Of a stretch of 6,165 nucleotides of DNA, positions 5,740-6,165 are shown one piece after another. Numbering within the stretch: the first letter of the stretch is position 1; each line of letters opens with the position of its first letter. This DNA comes from an uncultured Verrucomicrobiota bacterium. GTDB taxonomy: Bacteria > Verrucomicrobiota > Verrucomicrobiia > Chthoniobacterales > SZAS-18. The stretch spans positions 10,355-16,519 of the forward strand of contig CALMVM010000305.1 of assembly GCA_937873255.1 (NCBI GenBank), read 5' to 3'. Under the pieces are notes generated by a model, which was not told where the DNA came from, ran no database searches, and worked only from the letters and a program-made list of their open reading frames with translations. The position numbers were made by a program, and so were the translations under genes.

Positions 5740-6165
5740 GGCCAACCAACCTTCCAACCCCGCTGCGGAAGCGCCGCCGCCCACCGGCCTCACCGACCGG
5801 CCAATCCCCGACACCGCACCCGTCCCCGTGTCGGGCAACGCCGCGCCGACGCCGCCTGCCCGGAAACGTCGCGGGCCGGTGTTCTGGCTCGTCGCGCTTG
5901 CGGTAATCGCGGGGGCAACGTTCTGGACGGCCCGTTTCGTCTGGCATGCGTTTTATTATGAGGAGACCGACGACGCCTATGTCAATGGCCACGTCCACCA
6001 GGTCAGCCTGCGCGTGTCGGGAGCGGTCACGGAAGTGCTCGTGAACGACAACCAGCTCGTGAAGGCCGGCCAGATCGTCGCGCGCATCGACCCGCTGGAA
6101 TACGAGATCGCCCTGCACCGCGCGCAGGCGATGCTCGCGCAGGCGCACGCGGAGGAAGCGAAATC
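5738..6165 (+). CDS. HlyD/EmrA-family periplasmic adaptor (membrane fusion protein), 3'-partial
   Basis: Membrane fusion proteins link an inner-membrane pump to an outer-membrane channel. The window holds the first 142 codons and the frame is open to its end. Order of features: a Pro/Ala-rich cytoplasmic tail (residues 1-42), a basic anchor ARKRRG, one transmembrane helix (about 48-69, FWLVALAVIAGATFWTARFV), then the EmrA hallmark EETDDAYVNGHVHQVSLRVS (75-94) and the first half of the lipoyl domain, GAVTEVLVNDNQLVKAGQIV, followed by ARIDPLEYEIAL and the start of the alpha-hairpin (HRAQAMLAQAHAEE). The full protein is normally 350-400 residues, so the hairpin, second lipoyl half and beta-barrel lie beyond the window. 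The ATG at 5738 is 16 nt after the transporter stop. The adaptor is encoded after the transporter, the reverse of the E. coli emrAB order. No frame damage is visible. Confidence 0.93.
   Translation, partial: MANQPSNPAAEAPPPTGLTDRPIPDTAPVPVSGNAAPTPPARKRRGPVFWLVALAVIAGATFWTARFVWHAFYYEETDDAYVNGHVHQVSLRVSGAVTEVLVNDNQLVKAGQIVARIDPLEYEIALHRAQAMLAQAHAEEAK

Noticed and set aside
5627..6148. 173-codon minus-strand frame at the right edge
   Set aside because: Antisense to the end of the transporter and to the adaptor, whose EmrA-type motifs are unambiguous.
1..6165. CRISPR arrays, tRNA/rRNA genes, riboswitches, phage or defence systems
   Set aside because: No spaced repeat array, no tRNA-like cloverleaf or rRNA sequence, and no phage or defence proteins were recognised on either strand.

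Overview
This is a high-GC bacterial window with two contrasting halves. No rRNA gene or other taxonomic marker is present. The gene mix (polysaccharide export, GH3 glycosidase, acetylxylan esterase, Tudor-knot/agenet-like protein, IS630-type transposase) and the scarcity of Shine-Dalgarno sequences fit a Verrucomicrobia member such as the Opitutaceae. That assignment is an inference from protein flavour only.

Left half (about 1-3400) is a mosaic of broken genes with alternating orientation. From left to right it holds: a possible gene start on the minus strand (1-74); the C-terminal domain of a Wzt-type polysaccharide-export ATPase (minus, 172-~888); a 5'-truncated, twice-frameshifted Wzm-type ABC-2 permease (plus, ~889-1514), joined head-to-head to it; a GH3 glycoside hydrolase reduced to its signal peptide plus N-terminus fused to its last ~50 residues (plus, 1570-1866); a tandem Tudor-knot/chromo-like protein with one frameshift (minus, 1877-2294); the N-terminal third of an acetylxylan esterase with an in-frame stop and two frameshifts (plus, ~2340-2815); a short tail resembling an IS630-type transposase C-terminus (plus, 2817-2894); and the C-terminal half of an IS630-type DDE transposase lacking a catalytic Asp (minus, 2882-3319). 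Every recognisable gene here is truncated, frameshifted or both. Either this is a graveyard next to insertion sequences, or the left side is low-quality or chimeric assembly; the sequence alone does not settle which.

Right half (about 3430-6165) is clean. A TetR/AcrR-type regulator (3474-4100) is followed after 1 nt by a 14-TM DHA2-family MFS efflux transporter (4102-5721) and after 16 nt by a HlyD/EmrA-type membrane fusion protein (5738 to beyond the window end). This is a drug/toxicant efflux operon in regulator-transporter-adaptor order. A promoter-like sequence and an 8-bp inverted repeat overlapping the regulator start codon suggest autoregulation. No member of the operon has a convincing Shine-Dalgarno sequence.

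The exporter operon is a known type of system. The points most worth a second look are the rearrangement junctions, the Tudor-knot protein, and the putative operator at the regulator start.
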